A stretch of 39,460 nucleotides of DNA from Candidatus Accumulibacter contiguus (GCF_012940005.1 NZ_SPMX01000080.1:54-39513), one strand, 5' to 3'; counted from the stretch's first letter, positions 26,509 to 35,032 are shown. Numbers and translations: made by a program. Notes: generated by a model from the sequence alone, not told the origin.

Positions 26509-27659
26509 CGTGGGCCCTCGGCAAGGTGCATGCTCCTTTTATTGCGAAAGCGCATTGTGGCCTCACGGACGACATCGTTCAGGTTTCTGTGGATGGCCTG
26601 ACGCCCGCGCAACCAGCTGGCGTCGGAGATCTCTCCGGCCAGGGAGGCGTCGAGCAGTTGCAGCCAGGCGGAACAGCCAAGTTCGTGGGCATCCTCGATC
26701 AACACGGCGAGCAGTTCACGGGCGATCTGCCGGAGAGGGACTTGCCGCAGGCCGATCGGATCCGAGATCTGCCCATCGAAACCATAGCGGCACGCCTGAA
26801 ACTTGTTATAGCGGGCAACATACAGATGCCGTTGGGTGTCAAGCGCGGGTCGAGTTCGCAAGAGATGGCGTACCAGGCTTTGCGCCAAGGCCGCCAGGGC
26901 TGCGGCGCGCTCGACCGTCAGTGGCGTATCGCAAACGCGGATTTCCACGGTGCCGAATTCGGGCTTGGGACGAATATCCCAGTAAAGGTCCTTGATGCTG
27001 CGAGCGATGCCACAGGCCTGCAGAAAGGAAAAATGTTCAATGAACTCTGCCCAGTCGCGCAAGGCCGGGCATTGCCCACTCAAGGGGAAGGCCGAGACGG
27101 CGTTCAGACGAGCGGACTGGAACAGTGTGTCTTCGCCATCGACGAACGGTGACGACGCCGACAGCGCAATGAAGATCGGCACATAGGGTCCCAGGGCCTG
27201 CGTCATCCAGATCGCTTCGTCACCGGATGTACAGCCGACGTGAATGTGCTGGCCAAAGACCGTGAACTGCTTGGCCAGGTAGCCATAACGGTGGTAGATC
27301 TCATCGAAGCGATCACCCGGACAAATCCGGCGCTCCGCCCAGCGATGGAAGGGGTGCGTGCCGCCGCCGCAGACGGCGATATGGTTGCGCGCGCACTGAC
27401 TGACGAGCGCTTGTCGGAGGCCGACCAGATCGGCAGCAATGCCATCGACGAATGTACGCGGCAGGGTGCTGACCTCGATCATGCTTTCGGTAATTTCAAG
27501 CTTGATTTCACCAAAGCGGCCATCGTAGTCCATGCTGCCGAGAAGATCCGTCGCTCCACGCGTCAAATCAAAATCGCGCACTGAAACCAGCTGCAACTCA
27601 AGCTCGACCCCCAGGGTCAGTGGCTGGCTCTGTTTGAATTCGGCGATTGGCTGGCTCAT
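26505..27659 (-). CDS. ybdK: YbdK-type carboxylate-amine ligase (GCS2 family)
   Basis: A 384-residue member of the glutamate-cysteine ligase 2 (GCS2) family. The N-terminal LTLGVELELQLV carries the family G-V-E-x-E metal-binding glutamates; further landmarks are EITESMIEVST, CGGGTHPFHRW, FGQHIHVGC and FGTVEIRVCDTPLT. YbdK enzymes ligate glutamate to an amine through the gamma-carboxyl group; E. coli YbdK has weak glutamate-cysteine ligase activity, and the natural substrate here is unknown. The start overlaps the antiporter stop by four bases and its stop overlaps the serine-hydrolase start by four. In this operon it stands opposite a class I glutaminase-type gamma-glutamyl hydrolase, so making and breaking of gamma-glutamyl bonds are encoded together. 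Confidence 0.9.
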   Translation of the reverse strand: MSQPIAEFKQSQPLTLGVELELQLVSVRDFDLTRGATDLLGSMDYDGRFGEIKLEITESMIEVSTLPRTFVDGIAADLVGLRQALVSQCARNHIAVCGGGTHPFHRWAERRICPGDRFDEIYHRYGYLAKQFTVFGQHIHVGCTSGDEAIWMTQALGPYVPIFIALSASSPFVDGEDTLFQSARLNAVSAFPLSGQCPALRDWAEFIEHFSFLQACGIARSIKDLYWDIRPKPEFGTVEIRVCDTPLTVERAAALAALAQSLVRHLLRTRPALDTQRHLYVARYNKFQACRYGFDGQISDPIGLRQVPLRQIARELLAVLIEDAHELGCSAWLQLLDASLAGEISDASWLRGRQAIHRNLNDVVREATMRFRNKRSMHLAEGPR

Positions 27660-28930
27660 GCCACTCCTTCCTTGCTGTTGTCGGTCGCCGCGGTCTCTCC
27701 GGCACGCACCACGGCGAAACGGCAGAGGGCAGGGCCGGCGAGTTCCATGATGGCGGCCGCAAACAGCGGCAATGACAGCGACGAACGGCCGATTTCCGGG
27801 TAGAGTCCGGCGATTTCATAGGCCATGAAAACGGCAGTGGCCGACAGCGGCTGAATGCCGATGCCAACCAGCACCCGCCTGGCAACGCCCAGGTCACCGC
27901 CGGCCCATGCCAGGGCAGCCACCTTGGCCACCGCCCGAACGATCAACAGGCCAATCGCCTGCAGTCCGATCAGCCAGGTGAAGTCTTGCCAGGGTAGCGA
28001 GGCGCCGACGACGACGAAGAGGATGATCGCCAGCAACCAGTGTCCTTCCGGCAGGTTGGTATAGCTGAGCGTCCTTTCCTGATCGCTGAACGACAGGATT
28101 ACCCCCATCAGGAAGAGGGTCAGAAAAACCGGCACCGCCAACATGCGGGCGGTGCCAACGGCGAGCAAGGCCGTGGCCACGAGGATGAAGACCTGTGCCA
28201 GAGAGCGTTTTGGCAACAGTGCCGCGACCAGACGAGCGAGAAGCGCCATCAGCCAGGCGATCATCACGGAACCGACCACCACCCACAGCGGATGGGCCAC
28301 GGCATTCAGCCAGTCGTCGCTGTATTGCGCATGTACCACGCCGACGACGACGGCGAACACGACGAATGACGCAGCCGCGCTCAGCGCCGTGTGCAGGATG
28401 ATCCGTTCGCTGACCTGCCCTTGCGCGTTCGATTCCTCGACGGTCAGCAGGACAACCGCCGGCGCCGAGGCCATGGTAACAGCCGCCGCCGCGGCCGCCC
28501 ATGCCGCCATCAGACCAACCACCCCCCAGGCGAAGAGAAAAATGGCCGTGAAGGACAGGGTGATCTCGCCAAGCGTGGCTCTCAGCAAGTCGCGGTTTTC
28601 ACCGAGCCAACGCAGATCGAGGCGTCGCCCGATCTCGAGCATCAGGAGTCCGAGCGCTGCATCGGCCATTGGCCGTATCTGGGCCAGTGCCTCAATGCTG
28701 ATCCAGCCGAGCAAGGAGGGGCCGAACAATGTTCCTGCCAGGACGTAGCCGATGACTTTCGGCCAGCCCAGTTTGGCGCGCAACCACTCGCCGACCAGCA
28801 AACCGACGACCAGCAGCATGCTGAACAAGGCCAGAGAATCGAGTTCATCGGGGAAGGGTGGCAGGAAGAAGAGGCGCTCCTGCAAGCCTTCCCAGGCGGT
28901 GCGTGCCGACGACAGAATCTCGTTCAGCAT
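27656..28930 (-). CDS. CPA2-type cation:proton antiporter, second of two, no RCK domain
   Basis: A 424-residue inner-membrane protein of the Na+/H+ exchanger (KefB/CPA2) family with about 12 helices. Landmarks are LGWPKVIGYVLAGTLFGPSLLG near the N-terminus, LGLLMLEIGRRLDLRWL (the conserved hydrophobic-acid helix), TMASAPAVVLLTVEESNAQG and FLMGVILSFSDQERTL. The frame ends at RFAVVRAGETAATDNSKEGVA. KefB and KefC carry a C-terminal TrkA-N/RCK ligand-gating domain of about 200 residues; here it is absent. The start at 28930 (MLNEILSSARTAWEG) lies 14 bp after the hydrolase stop; a longer frame to 29059 would run far into that gene. Only about 25% resemblance is visible to the first antiporter of the operon, by eye. 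Confidence 0.87.
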   Translation of the reverse strand: MLNEILSSARTAWEGLQERLFFLPPFPDELDSLALFSMLLVVGLLVGEWLRAKLGWPKVIGYVLAGTLFGPSLLGWISIEALAQIRPMADAALGLLMLEIGRRLDLRWLGENRDLLRATLGEITLSFTAIFLFAWGVVGLMAAWAAAAAAVTMASAPAVVLLTVEESNAQGQVSERIILHTALSAAASFVVFAVVVGVVHAQYSDDWLNAVAHPLWVVVGSVMIAWLMALLARLVAALLPKRSLAQVFILVATALLAVGTARMLAVPVFLTLFLMGVILSFSDQERTLSYTNLPEGHWLLAIILFVVVGASLPWQDFTWLIGLQAIGLLIVRAVAKVAALAWAGGDLGVARRVLVGIGIQPLSATAVFMAYEIAGLYPEIGRSSLSLPLFAAAIMELAGPALCRFAVVRAGETAATDNSKEGVA

Positions 28931-28943
28931 TGGTTCGTCCCGC

Positions 28944-29726
28944 TCACCAGAATCGGCCGCGCGCGGCAGCGAGAAACTCGTCGAGGATTGGCGTGCAGTC
29001 CAACAGTACCTCGCTGCCGGGGGGATGGAACTCCGGGTGCCACTGCAGGCCCAGCACATACGGCCTGCCTTGCAGGCGAATGGCTTCGATCAGGCCGTCC
29101 GCGGTGCTGCGCGCTTCGACCTGCAGGTCCCGACCCAATGCTCGGATCGCCTGATGATGTATCGAAACCACCCGCCCAGCGGTCTTGCCCGGGTAGAGCT
29201 TCGCCAAGCCGGACTTTGTGGCCCACTCGACCGCGTGACTGTGCTGGTCGTAATCGCTATGGACGTGCTCGCCCGCCGCTTCGATCTGTGTCGCGATGTC
29301 CTGATAGAGTGTCCCGCCAAGCGCCACGTTGATCAGTTGAGCTCCGCGACAGATGCCGAGGACCGCCTTGCCGGCTTCCATGAATTCGTGCAGAAGTTCC
29401 ATTTCGTAGGCGTCGCGCACCCGGTCGCCAGCCCAGTCGGGGTGCAACGGCTCCTCCCCGTAGCTTTGTGGGCTGAGGTCAGCTCCACCCTGGAGAATCA
29501 GGCCATCGAGATACTCCGGGTAGTCCGAGAGCCGGATGCTGCTGCGATGGACCATGGCGTCGCCACTGACCGCGGGGATCATGAACACCATCACTTCGCG
29601 GGACATCACCCAGTGCGCCACCGATTGCTCGAGGTACTGTAGGGACTTCGACTGCAAACCCGTGGCGCCGACCACTGGGTGGTAGATGCGTGCGGAGAGA
29701 CCGATACGTAAAGGGCGTCTGCTCAT
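28944..29726 (-). CDS. class I glutamine amidotransferase-like gamma-glutamyl hydrolase (peptidase C26)
   Basis: A 260-residue cytoplasmic enzyme of the PuuD type, which hydrolyses gamma-glutamyl amide bonds such as gamma-Glu-GABA. The nucleophile is Cys126 in VLGICRGAQLINVALGG and the other two triad members are His230 and Glu232 in GLQWHPEF; GLILQGGADLSP forms the oxyanion/N-terminal motif. Length matches the family. The start overlaps the upstream antiporter stop by four bases. Within the operon it is the natural opponent of the YbdK ligase: one forms and the other cleaves gamma-glutamyl bonds. The actual substrate is not known. Confidence 0.9.
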   Translation of the reverse strand: MSRRPLRIGLSARIYHPVVGATGLQSKSLQYLEQSVAHWVMSREVMVFMIPAVSGDAMVHRSSIRLSDYPEYLDGLILQGGADLSPQSYGEEPLHPDWAGDRVRDAYEMELLHEFMEAGKAVLGICRGAQLINVALGGTLYQDIATQIEAAGEHVHSDYDQHSHAVEWATKSGLAKLYPGKTAGRVVSIHHQAIRALGRDLQVEARSTADGLIEAIRLQGRPYVLGLQWHPEFHPPGSEVLLDCTPILDEFLAAARGRFW

Positions 29727-30952
29727 GATTTGTCTCCCCAGGAACCTTTGTTGGAGGCAGGCTTCTCTGCTGCCGGGTCGTCCGATTGCAGATAGGTTGC
29801 TTCGCCGAAGCCCTTGATCGCCGTCTGCGTGGCCAAGGGGCCAAACAACTGCATGAGAAGAATCGTCGCCAGCAAGGCGCCCGTCAGTCGTGGCTCAAGC
29901 CCGGAGTAGAGCGTCTGCATGTTGGCAAGAAGAACCAAAGCAATGCTTGACATCGGCTGTAAACCAATTGACAGGTAGATTGAAGATGCGGTTCCCAAGC
30001 AGAGGCGATTGCGATTCAAGAGAACGCCTGCGAGTTGCCCGGCGAAGCGCGCGATGATCACCAGGACAGCGTCCGGCCAGCTCTCCACGACAACTCCAAT
30101 GTCGAGCGCGGCACCGGCCAGAACGAACGTGGCGACGAGAAAAATCCGGGCGTCACTGGCAATCCGAATGGCAACGACCTGCTTGTTTCGATCCAGGGCG
30201 CGCGTCAGATAGCCGAAGAGCAACATGGGCAGCAATGCGGAAATGTCGAGGTGGATCGCAGTTCCAACGCCCAGGACGATGGTTCCCAGAATCAACAGGT
30301 GCTGGTGTTCCGAACGCCGTCCCAGGAGTTGAGCGCCGGTCAGGACGAGCGCAGTGCAGGCACCACCGAGCACCACGGCCCCACCGACTTCCTGCGTCGC
30401 TGTCCAGGCGCCGGCGAGGCTGTAAATCGCCCCATCCTCGACCAGAAGCGGCATTGACCAGGTAGAGACAACCAAGGCAACGCATCCATCGATTGCCACC
30501 ATGGTGAACAGCAAGCCGGTTTTTTCTCCTCTGGCGCCCACGTCGCTGCAGGTGGCAATCGTGATCGCTGGCGAAGTGGCCAGACAAAGGGCTGTCGCGA
30601 AAACTGCGGAACTGGCGGAGAAGTCCATTGCCAGGAGCGCCAGAACTACGGTCGCTCCGGTGGTCAGGGAGATCAGTATCCCCGCGCTCAGTCGGTTCCA
30701 TCCTTCACTGACTGCCACCAGCGGAACTTGATAGCCCAATTCGAACAGAATCAGGCCCAATGCCAGATCGATGAAAAGCTGGTTGGACTCGATGTGATAA
30801 GGCGCTATCCAACCCAGTCCGCTCTGGCCGACCAGCAATCCAAAAACGACGTAGCCGGTGGTTCGTGGTAAAGCCAGCGCACGACGCGAAAACTCGCCCG
30901 CACCCAGGCCGCCAAGAAGCGCCACGCCGAAAATCTGGATCGAATTGAACAT
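29723..30952 (-). CDS. CPA2-type cation:proton antiporter, first of two, no RCK domain
   Basis: A 409-residue inner-membrane protein with about 12 helices of the Na+/H+ exchanger type. Landmarks are LPRTTGYVVFGLLVGQSGLGW, DLALGLILFELGYQVPL, LCLATSPAITIATCSDVGARG and SIYLSIGLQPMSSIALVLL. After the last helix only a short polar tail follows (QSDDPAAEKPASNKGSWGDK), so the RCK/TrkA-N gating domain typical of Kef proteins is missing. The start at 30952 (MFNSIQIFGVALLGGLGAG) is chosen because the 63 upstream codons of the open frame show no family pattern and reach the MarR promoter. It is the first gene of a five-gene unit with 4-bp overlaps. Confidence 0.85.
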   Translation of the reverse strand: MFNSIQIFGVALLGGLGAGEFSRRALALPRTTGYVVFGLLVGQSGLGWIAPYHIESNQLFIDLALGLILFELGYQVPLVAVSEGWNRLSAGILISLTTGATVVLALLAMDFSASSAVFATALCLATSPAITIATCSDVGARGEKTGLLFTMVAIDGCVALVVSTWSMPLLVEDGAIYSLAGAWTATQEVGGAVVLGGACTALVLTGAQLLGRRSEHQHLLILGTIVLGVGTAIHLDISALLPMLLFGYLTRALDRNKQVVAIRIASDARIFLVATFVLAGAALDIGVVVESWPDAVLVIIARFAGQLAGVLLNRNRLCLGTASSIYLSIGLQPMSSIALVLLANMQTLYSGLEPRLTGALLATILLMQLFGPLATQTAIKGFGEATYLQSDDPAAEKPASNKGSWGDKS

Positions 30953-31039
30953 CGAGTCGCGAACCCTTACCGGTGCTCTGAGTGGCACAAAAACGTGACC
31001 AGCGGCCTTGGCACAATGCTGTCGCCAAAGGTGCAAGTA

Positions 31040-31080
31040 CAAAAAATCTATCGATATTACATTGATGGTGAATATAATAG
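31040..31080. promoter_or_regulatory. AT-rich divergent promoter/operator region
   Basis: The gap between the antiporter operon (-) and marR (+) contains a sudden AT-rich stretch. A -10 TATAAT (31073-31078) lies 16 bp after TCGATA (31051-31056), a four-of-six -35 match, reading toward marR. The imperfect inverted half sites CTATCGATATTA and TGAATATAATAG overlap them and would suit a MarR dimer. Confidence 0.45.
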
Positions 31081-31115
31081 TCTTTCTATCTCGATTAGAG
31101 CAATGCCTCACGCCG

Positions 31116-31619
31116 ATGACACATCCTTTGACGGCCGCCACACCGCCGGTCCACTTGGCGGTTCTACAACAGTTCCGTGTGATCTACGGCACGATGCGCC
31201 AGTATTTCCGTGAGGTGGAAGATCGTTGCGGACTCCCTGGTTCACAGATGTGGATTCTGCAGGAAGTGCATCGCTGCCCGGGGCTTGGCGTGACAGATCT
31301 CGCTGCACGCTTGGGTATACACCAGTCTACCTGTAGTCAACTTGTTGAAAAACTGGTCGCCCGAAGATGCCTCATCAAGACGCGCAAGCAGGAAGATCAG
31401 CGCCGGGTCGGTCTCCAGCTCGCACCAGACGGAGTGAAGGCCATCGCGGCGCTACCAGGGTCCGCAGAAGGCGTCCTTCCTGAAGCGCTTGCCGCCATGC
31501 CGGAAGTCGCCCTACAAACATTGTATATCAATCTATTTGAGTTGATACGGCATCTGCCCGGACGAGACGATGCCTTCGCCAGCATACCGCTGGCAGACAT
31601 GCTGCGGGATCCGGAATGA
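31116..31619 (+). CDS. MarR-family transcriptional regulator
   Basis: A 167-residue DNA-binding protein with the MarR winged helix: GLPGSQMWILQEVHRCPGLG, the recognition helices DLAARLGIHQSTCSQLVEKL, and the wing RKQEDQRRVGLQLAPDG with the conserved D-x-R-R. The start at 31116 (MTHPLTAATPPVHLAV) is preferred; a longer frame begins inside the promoter region. The ribosome-binding site is weak. It is divergent to the antiporter operon with about 160 bp between starts, which is the classic layout for a local regulator, and its stop overlaps the OmpA-like gene by four bases. The ligand is unknown; it may be the small molecule handled by the neighbouring operon. Confidence 0.88.
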   Translation: MTHPLTAATPPVHLAVLQQFRVIYGTMRQYFREVEDRCGLPGSQMWILQEVHRCPGLGVTDLAARLGIHQSTCSQLVEKLVARRCLIKTRKQEDQRRVGLQLAPDGVKAIAALPGSAEGVLPEALAAMPEVALQTLYINLFELIRHLPGRDDAFASIPLADMLRDPE

Positions 31620-32152
31620 GGCCTGCTCAGATCATGTCCAGGCTCTCCAGCCTGATACAGCTGTTCTATGGCGTAATGCTCATCGGATGCAGTACCTTGG
31701 CCATTTCACCTTCAGAGCCGATGCCGCAACAGTCGCTTGATTCTTCTTCAGCCCCAGATACCCCATTGGATGCGCCCTCAACCAAGGAAACGGATTCTGT
31801 AGCGCTGGAGGAAGCTAACAGCATCTACTTCGCCAAGGGCGCAACCCGTATCGATACGGCGGGGCAGGACAAACTGCGGCATCATGCAGTGCGCTTGAAG
31901 GCGAATCCGGCGCAGGTGGTGACCTTGGCCGGTTACACGGACGACCTGGGCAGTGACTCATATAATCTGGCGATAGCGGAGCGGCGTATCGAAGCCGTCG
32001 CCAAGCTCCTTCGCACCTACGGCGTTCCCAAGAAACAGATTCATCCGCTGCGTCGCTATAGCGTCGGTCGAGGGGAAGCAATGCCGGCCTGTAGAACAAC
32101 CGAATGCCGCCAGATCATGCGCCGGGTGGAAGTGATCTATGGTATTCGGTAA
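31616..32152 (+). CDS. OmpA-domain lipoprotein
   Basis: A 178-residue predicted lipoprotein. The lipobox is VMLIGC with Cys25 after a short signal. A Ser/Pro-rich linker (about residues 30-60) leads to an OmpA C-terminal domain: SIYFAKGATRIDTAGQDKL, VVTLAGYTDDLGSDSYNLAIAERR with the aspartate and arginine that bind diaminopimelate in peptidoglycan, and PLRRYSVGRGE. Two cysteines in MPACRTTECRQ may form a disulfide. The start overlaps the MarR stop (ATGA), so regulator and lipoprotein are translated together. Its link to the divergent antiporter operon is by position only. Confidence 0.88.
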   Translation: MRPAQIMSRLSSLIQLFYGVMLIGCSTLAISPSEPMPQQSLDSSSAPDTPLDAPSTKETDSVALEEANSIYFAKGATRIDTAGQDKLRHHAVRLKANPAQVVTLAGYTDDLGSDSYNLAIAERRIEAVAKLLRTYGVPKKQIHPLRRYSVGRGEAMPACRTTECRQIMRRVEVIYGIR

Positions 32153-32522
32153 AGCGGTTCGCGTCGTGTTCGGCAAGGATGGGAAATTAGGAGGATTCCG
32201 GTCGTCATCGCTCAGGGGCGAACGATGAGAAATCCAACTGCAGGAGTTACTCCGGGACCAGTAGTCAACAGCCGAAGCCTGTTCCCACTGTCAATGGGTC
32301 TTGGCGACTGTGGAGTTTCCGTCCCACCATGGGGCTGGACGAGAGGCTACCAGGAGAGGCGTTGTCCGAATTCGTATTCGGGCGCCAGTTCTCCAAGCGG
32401 GTTCTTCTGACCGACCGGCGTGTCGACCCTGTCCCAAGGCGGTGGCTCACACGCGGGCATCACATCCAGGCCGCGGGGTCATGTCCGGGTCAAGCTGCGG
32501 GGTCAAAAGCTGCAGTAACAGC
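32153..32522. other. 370-bp region without a recognisable gene
   Basis: No frame shows family similarity. GCGGGGTCA occurs twice about 24 bp apart near 32478-32508. The region ends at the left inverted repeat of the IS66 remnant. Confidence 0.5.
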
Positions 32523-33142
32523 GTAAGCGTTCAGCGCACCCACCCCTGGGTGCGCACAATTACACTGGTTTTTTGAGAGGTAACAGCTCGTCGATGCGGC
32601 TGTTTGGCCAGTCGGGGAGTTTCGCCAAGGTGTCGGTCAGCCAGGCCATGGGCTCGATACCGTTCGCACGCGCGGTTTCGAGCAGCGATTGAATCGCCGC
32701 GGCGCGTTGGCCGGCCGCCTCGGAACCAGCGAACAGCCAATTCTTCTTGCCGATGGCGATCGGGCGAATGGCATTCTCGACGGGGTTGTTGTCGATCGGA
32801 TAGAAACCGTTCGTGGCAGAACGGGCAAAGGCCGGCCAGCGCCGCAGACTGTAGTCGATCGCCTTGGCCAGTGCGCCGCCGTCGGCCACCGATCGGCGAG
32901 TGTTCTGGGGCCATAGGTGCAGGGCTTCGAGCAACAGCTGACTGGTTTCCTTTCGTCGTCGGGCCCGTTCCTCGACCGTCTTCCCTTTCGCAGCGTCCTC
33001 GATGGCATACAACTCGCCGATACGGCGCAGGGCCTCGGCCGCGACCGGGCTCCCATTCGCCTGATGGAGATCGAAGAACTTCCGCCGGGCATGGGCCATA
33101 CAGGCGAGTTCGATCACCTCGCCGCGAAACAGGGCTTCGATC
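32523..33142 (-). mobile_element. IS66-family remnant, left end
   Basis: The left boundary is marked by GTAAGCGTTCAGCGCACC at 32523, the typical IS66 terminal start GTAAGCG. Inside lies the C-terminal part of the tnpC transposase. The other half of the element is missing because a different transposable element begins at 33139. Confidence 0.75.
32560..33142 (-). pseudogene. IS66 transposase (TnpC), C-terminal half
   Basis: The minus-strand frame encodes the catalytic core and C-terminus of an IS66 DDE transposase: ELACMAHARRKFFDLHQANG, then LRRWPAFARSATNGFYPIDNNPVENAIRPIAIGKKNWLF, with the last acidic residue in NPVENA, and ends with PNSRIDELLPLKKPV. About the first half of the roughly 500-residue protein is gone. 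The similarity ends close to IEALF, at GATC 33139-33142, exactly where the terminal repeat of the next element starts, so this copy is dead. Confidence 0.85.
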
Positions 33143-33154
33143 ATCATTCCGGCC
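33139..33154. repeat. left terminal inverted repeat
   Basis: GATCATCATTCCGGCC, perfect inverse of 35017-35032. It lies 25 bp after the transposase stop in transcription direction. Confidence 0.8.
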
Positions 33155-33178
33155 GCTCCCGCTACGCCGCCACCTGCA

Positions 33179-34858
33179 TCAGATAGGGCGGCTTGGGTGG
33201 TCGAGGTCGTCGCGCGCCGGTCGTGGGGGTAGCGGCATGCGCTGGAGCACCTGCGCGAACAGCGTTTCGTGTGCACGGCCAAAGAAGCGCTCGGCGGCGG
33301 TTGTGCCGTCGGCGCGACGGATGTGGTAGTTGTGCACGGCGGTGAGCGCCGCGAGCTTGCGGTCGCTCAGGCGATGGCGGCCCTGGTGATGCAGGGCCAG
33401 TTGTCCGTTACGGCCCTCCACCCCGGAACTGCTGCGCTGGAAGCGATCGGCGCATTCGCCGGCCACCTGTTCCAGGCGCGCGATCTCGGTGGACGGTAAG
33501 GCCTGGATCGGATGCGCGCCGTGACGCAGCGGTTCGAGCAACTGGCGGCTCAGCGCGCGTAGTCGGTGACGCGGCTCGGCGAGGGTGCTGCGCTCGGCGA
33601 CGCGCTCCAGATACAGAGCGGGAATCAGTTCTTCGACGAGGGCGCGCTCCAGCTCGGGGGGCAGCGCGAGGGCCTCGACCTGCACCTGCAGGGTGGCGAA
33701 GAAAAAGGTGAGGGTGGCCAGCAGTTGGGTAGTCAGACGTTGCGCTTTGGCCAGGCGCTCACGGGCGCGCGTCGGCAGATCAGCGGCCTGGGCGATACGC
33801 CCGAGCCGCGCCCAGACGTCGTTGAAGCGCTGCGCGACGGGTTCGACGGGTTGTGCCTGTCCACACTCCAGGTCATACGGGTGATACCCGATGCCCAGCT
33901 CCCGCACCAGTTCGCGGGCTTCGCTCTGACGCGCCTGCGCCTGGGTGTGCGCGACTTCGGCCTGCACCACCTCGCTCACGGCGGCCTGGAGGCGGGCGGC
34001 GAACGCGGGTGGGCGACCGCGGGGACGAGGCGACTGGTTCTCGTACGCCTGCTGGGCCGCCCGCTCGACCGCCCAAGCCTGCTGAGCGGCCACCACCGTC
34101 GCGGCGGCCTGCCGGACCTGGCGGGCCAGGTGTAGGCTGGTGGCCTTCGATACCTCGTGCTGACCATGGAAGAGGTCCGGCGAATGATGCGCATCCAGGT
34201 CCACCTCGACCTGCCGATGCAACGCCGTGGCCTCGTCGCTGGTGCCTTGGATCACGGCAACATTCAACCCGACCAGGGCCGCCTGGAGCGCCTGCGTCCA
34301 GGTCGCCGCCTTGCGATCCGCCGCGTACTGCTCCAGAAGAAGAAAGCCCGACACCGGCTCCAGCGCCACCAAACCCATCTGCGGATGGAAGGTCTCATCC
34401 TCACATACCGTGAGATCTCGGTGCGGCATGCCCCGCGCCAGCGCCGCGCGCTGCTCATGTGCGACGGCGACCAGCGCCTCCTCCAGGGCCGCATTGAGGC
34501 CCTGGTGGGTGCCGTAGCTGGCACCGACGAATGCCGACAGCCCGCTCAACTCCAGAAATTGGCACACCACCCAAACTCCGGCACCACCCTGCAGGGTGAT
34601 GCTGAAGTGCGCCGCCAACACCAGTGGATGCAGCCACCGCACGCCCTCAGCGGTCTCCACCCACGCCGCCAAGGCCGCCGGGGCTGCGCCGACCGCCACC
34701 GGCTTGCACCATTCCTGCAAGGTACTGCGGGCCAGGCCGAGATCGGCGGCTACCTGCCGTTGCGGCTGTCCCGCCGCCAAGCGCGCGTTGACCGTCTCAA
34801 GCTGCTCCGCCCGCTCCAGGCGCGAGCGGCGCCTCACGACCCACCAACCATCGACCAC
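33179..34858 (-). CDS. DDE-type transposase of an uncommon family (DUF6399-like)
   Basis: A 559-residue protein. The N-terminus has a helix-turn-helix (about residues 18-50: LETVNARLAAGQPQRQVAADLGLARSTLQEW). Acidic catalytic candidates are Asp154 in TVCEDETFHPQ, Asp208 in IQGTSDEATAL and Glu481 in SSSGVEGRNGQL, with the spacing of an RNase H-fold transposase; a long helical insert (about 240-440) lies between the second and third. The end AVHNYHIRRADGTTAAERFFG is typical of proteins often annotated as DUF6399. It fills the element with 16-bp inverted repeats, and reading frame and catalytic residues look intact, so it may still be active. The family name is from memory. Confidence 0.75.
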   Translation of the reverse strand: MVDGWWVVRRRSRLERAEQLETVNARLAAGQPQRQVAADLGLARSTLQEWCKPVAVGAAPAALAAWVETAEGVRWLHPLVLAAHFSITLQGGAGVWVVCQFLELSGLSAFVGASYGTHQGLNAALEEALVAVAHEQRAALARGMPHRDLTVCEDETFHPQMGLVALEPVSGFLLLEQYAADRKAATWTQALQAALVGLNVAVIQGTSDEATALHRQVEVDLDAHHSPDLFHGQHEVSKATSLHLARQVRQAAATVVAAQQAWAVERAAQQAYENQSPRPRGRPPAFAARLQAAVSEVVQAEVAHTQAQARQSEARELVRELGIGYHPYDLECGQAQPVEPVAQRFNDVWARLGRIAQAADLPTRARERLAKAQRLTTQLLATLTFFFATLQVQVEALALPPELERALVEELIPALYLERVAERSTLAEPRHRLRALSRQLLEPLRHGAHPIQALPSTEIARLEQVAGECADRFQRSSSGVEGRNGQLALHHQGRHRLSDRKLAALTAVHNYHIRRADGTTAAERFFGRAHETLFAQVLQRMPLPPRPARDDLDHPSRPI

Positions 34859-35016
34859 CGTACAGTGCGCGGTGGCACCGGCCTCGTATCTGGGCTATAG
34901 TCAATCCCGGCAGGACCTTCGAGCATCTTCCTTCTCCCTCGGTGAGTTTGCACTTCCAAGGGTACGAGATTTCGAGGGTTCTGCCACTCCTTTCTCCAAG
35001 CGCCGCACTCGGCGTT

Positions 35017-35032
35017 GGCCGGAATGATGATC
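35017..35032. repeat. right terminal inverted repeat
   Basis: GGCCGGAATGATGATC, perfect inverse of 33139-33154, about 160 bp upstream of the transposase start. Confidence 0.8.

Larger units (their letters stand above)
33139..35032 (-). mobile_element. 1.9-kb insertion sequence with perfect 16-bp terminal inverted repeats
   Basis: GATCATCATTCCGGCC at 33139-33154 is repeated in inverse orientation (GGCCGGAATGATGATC) at 35017-35032. The single large gene inside is a DDE-type transposase on the minus strand. The GATC at each outer edge could be a 4-bp target duplication, or simply part of the repeat. The element sits inside the IS66 remnant on its left; the right flank is unrelated to IS66, so one flank was lost or rearranged later. 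Confidence 0.8.
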
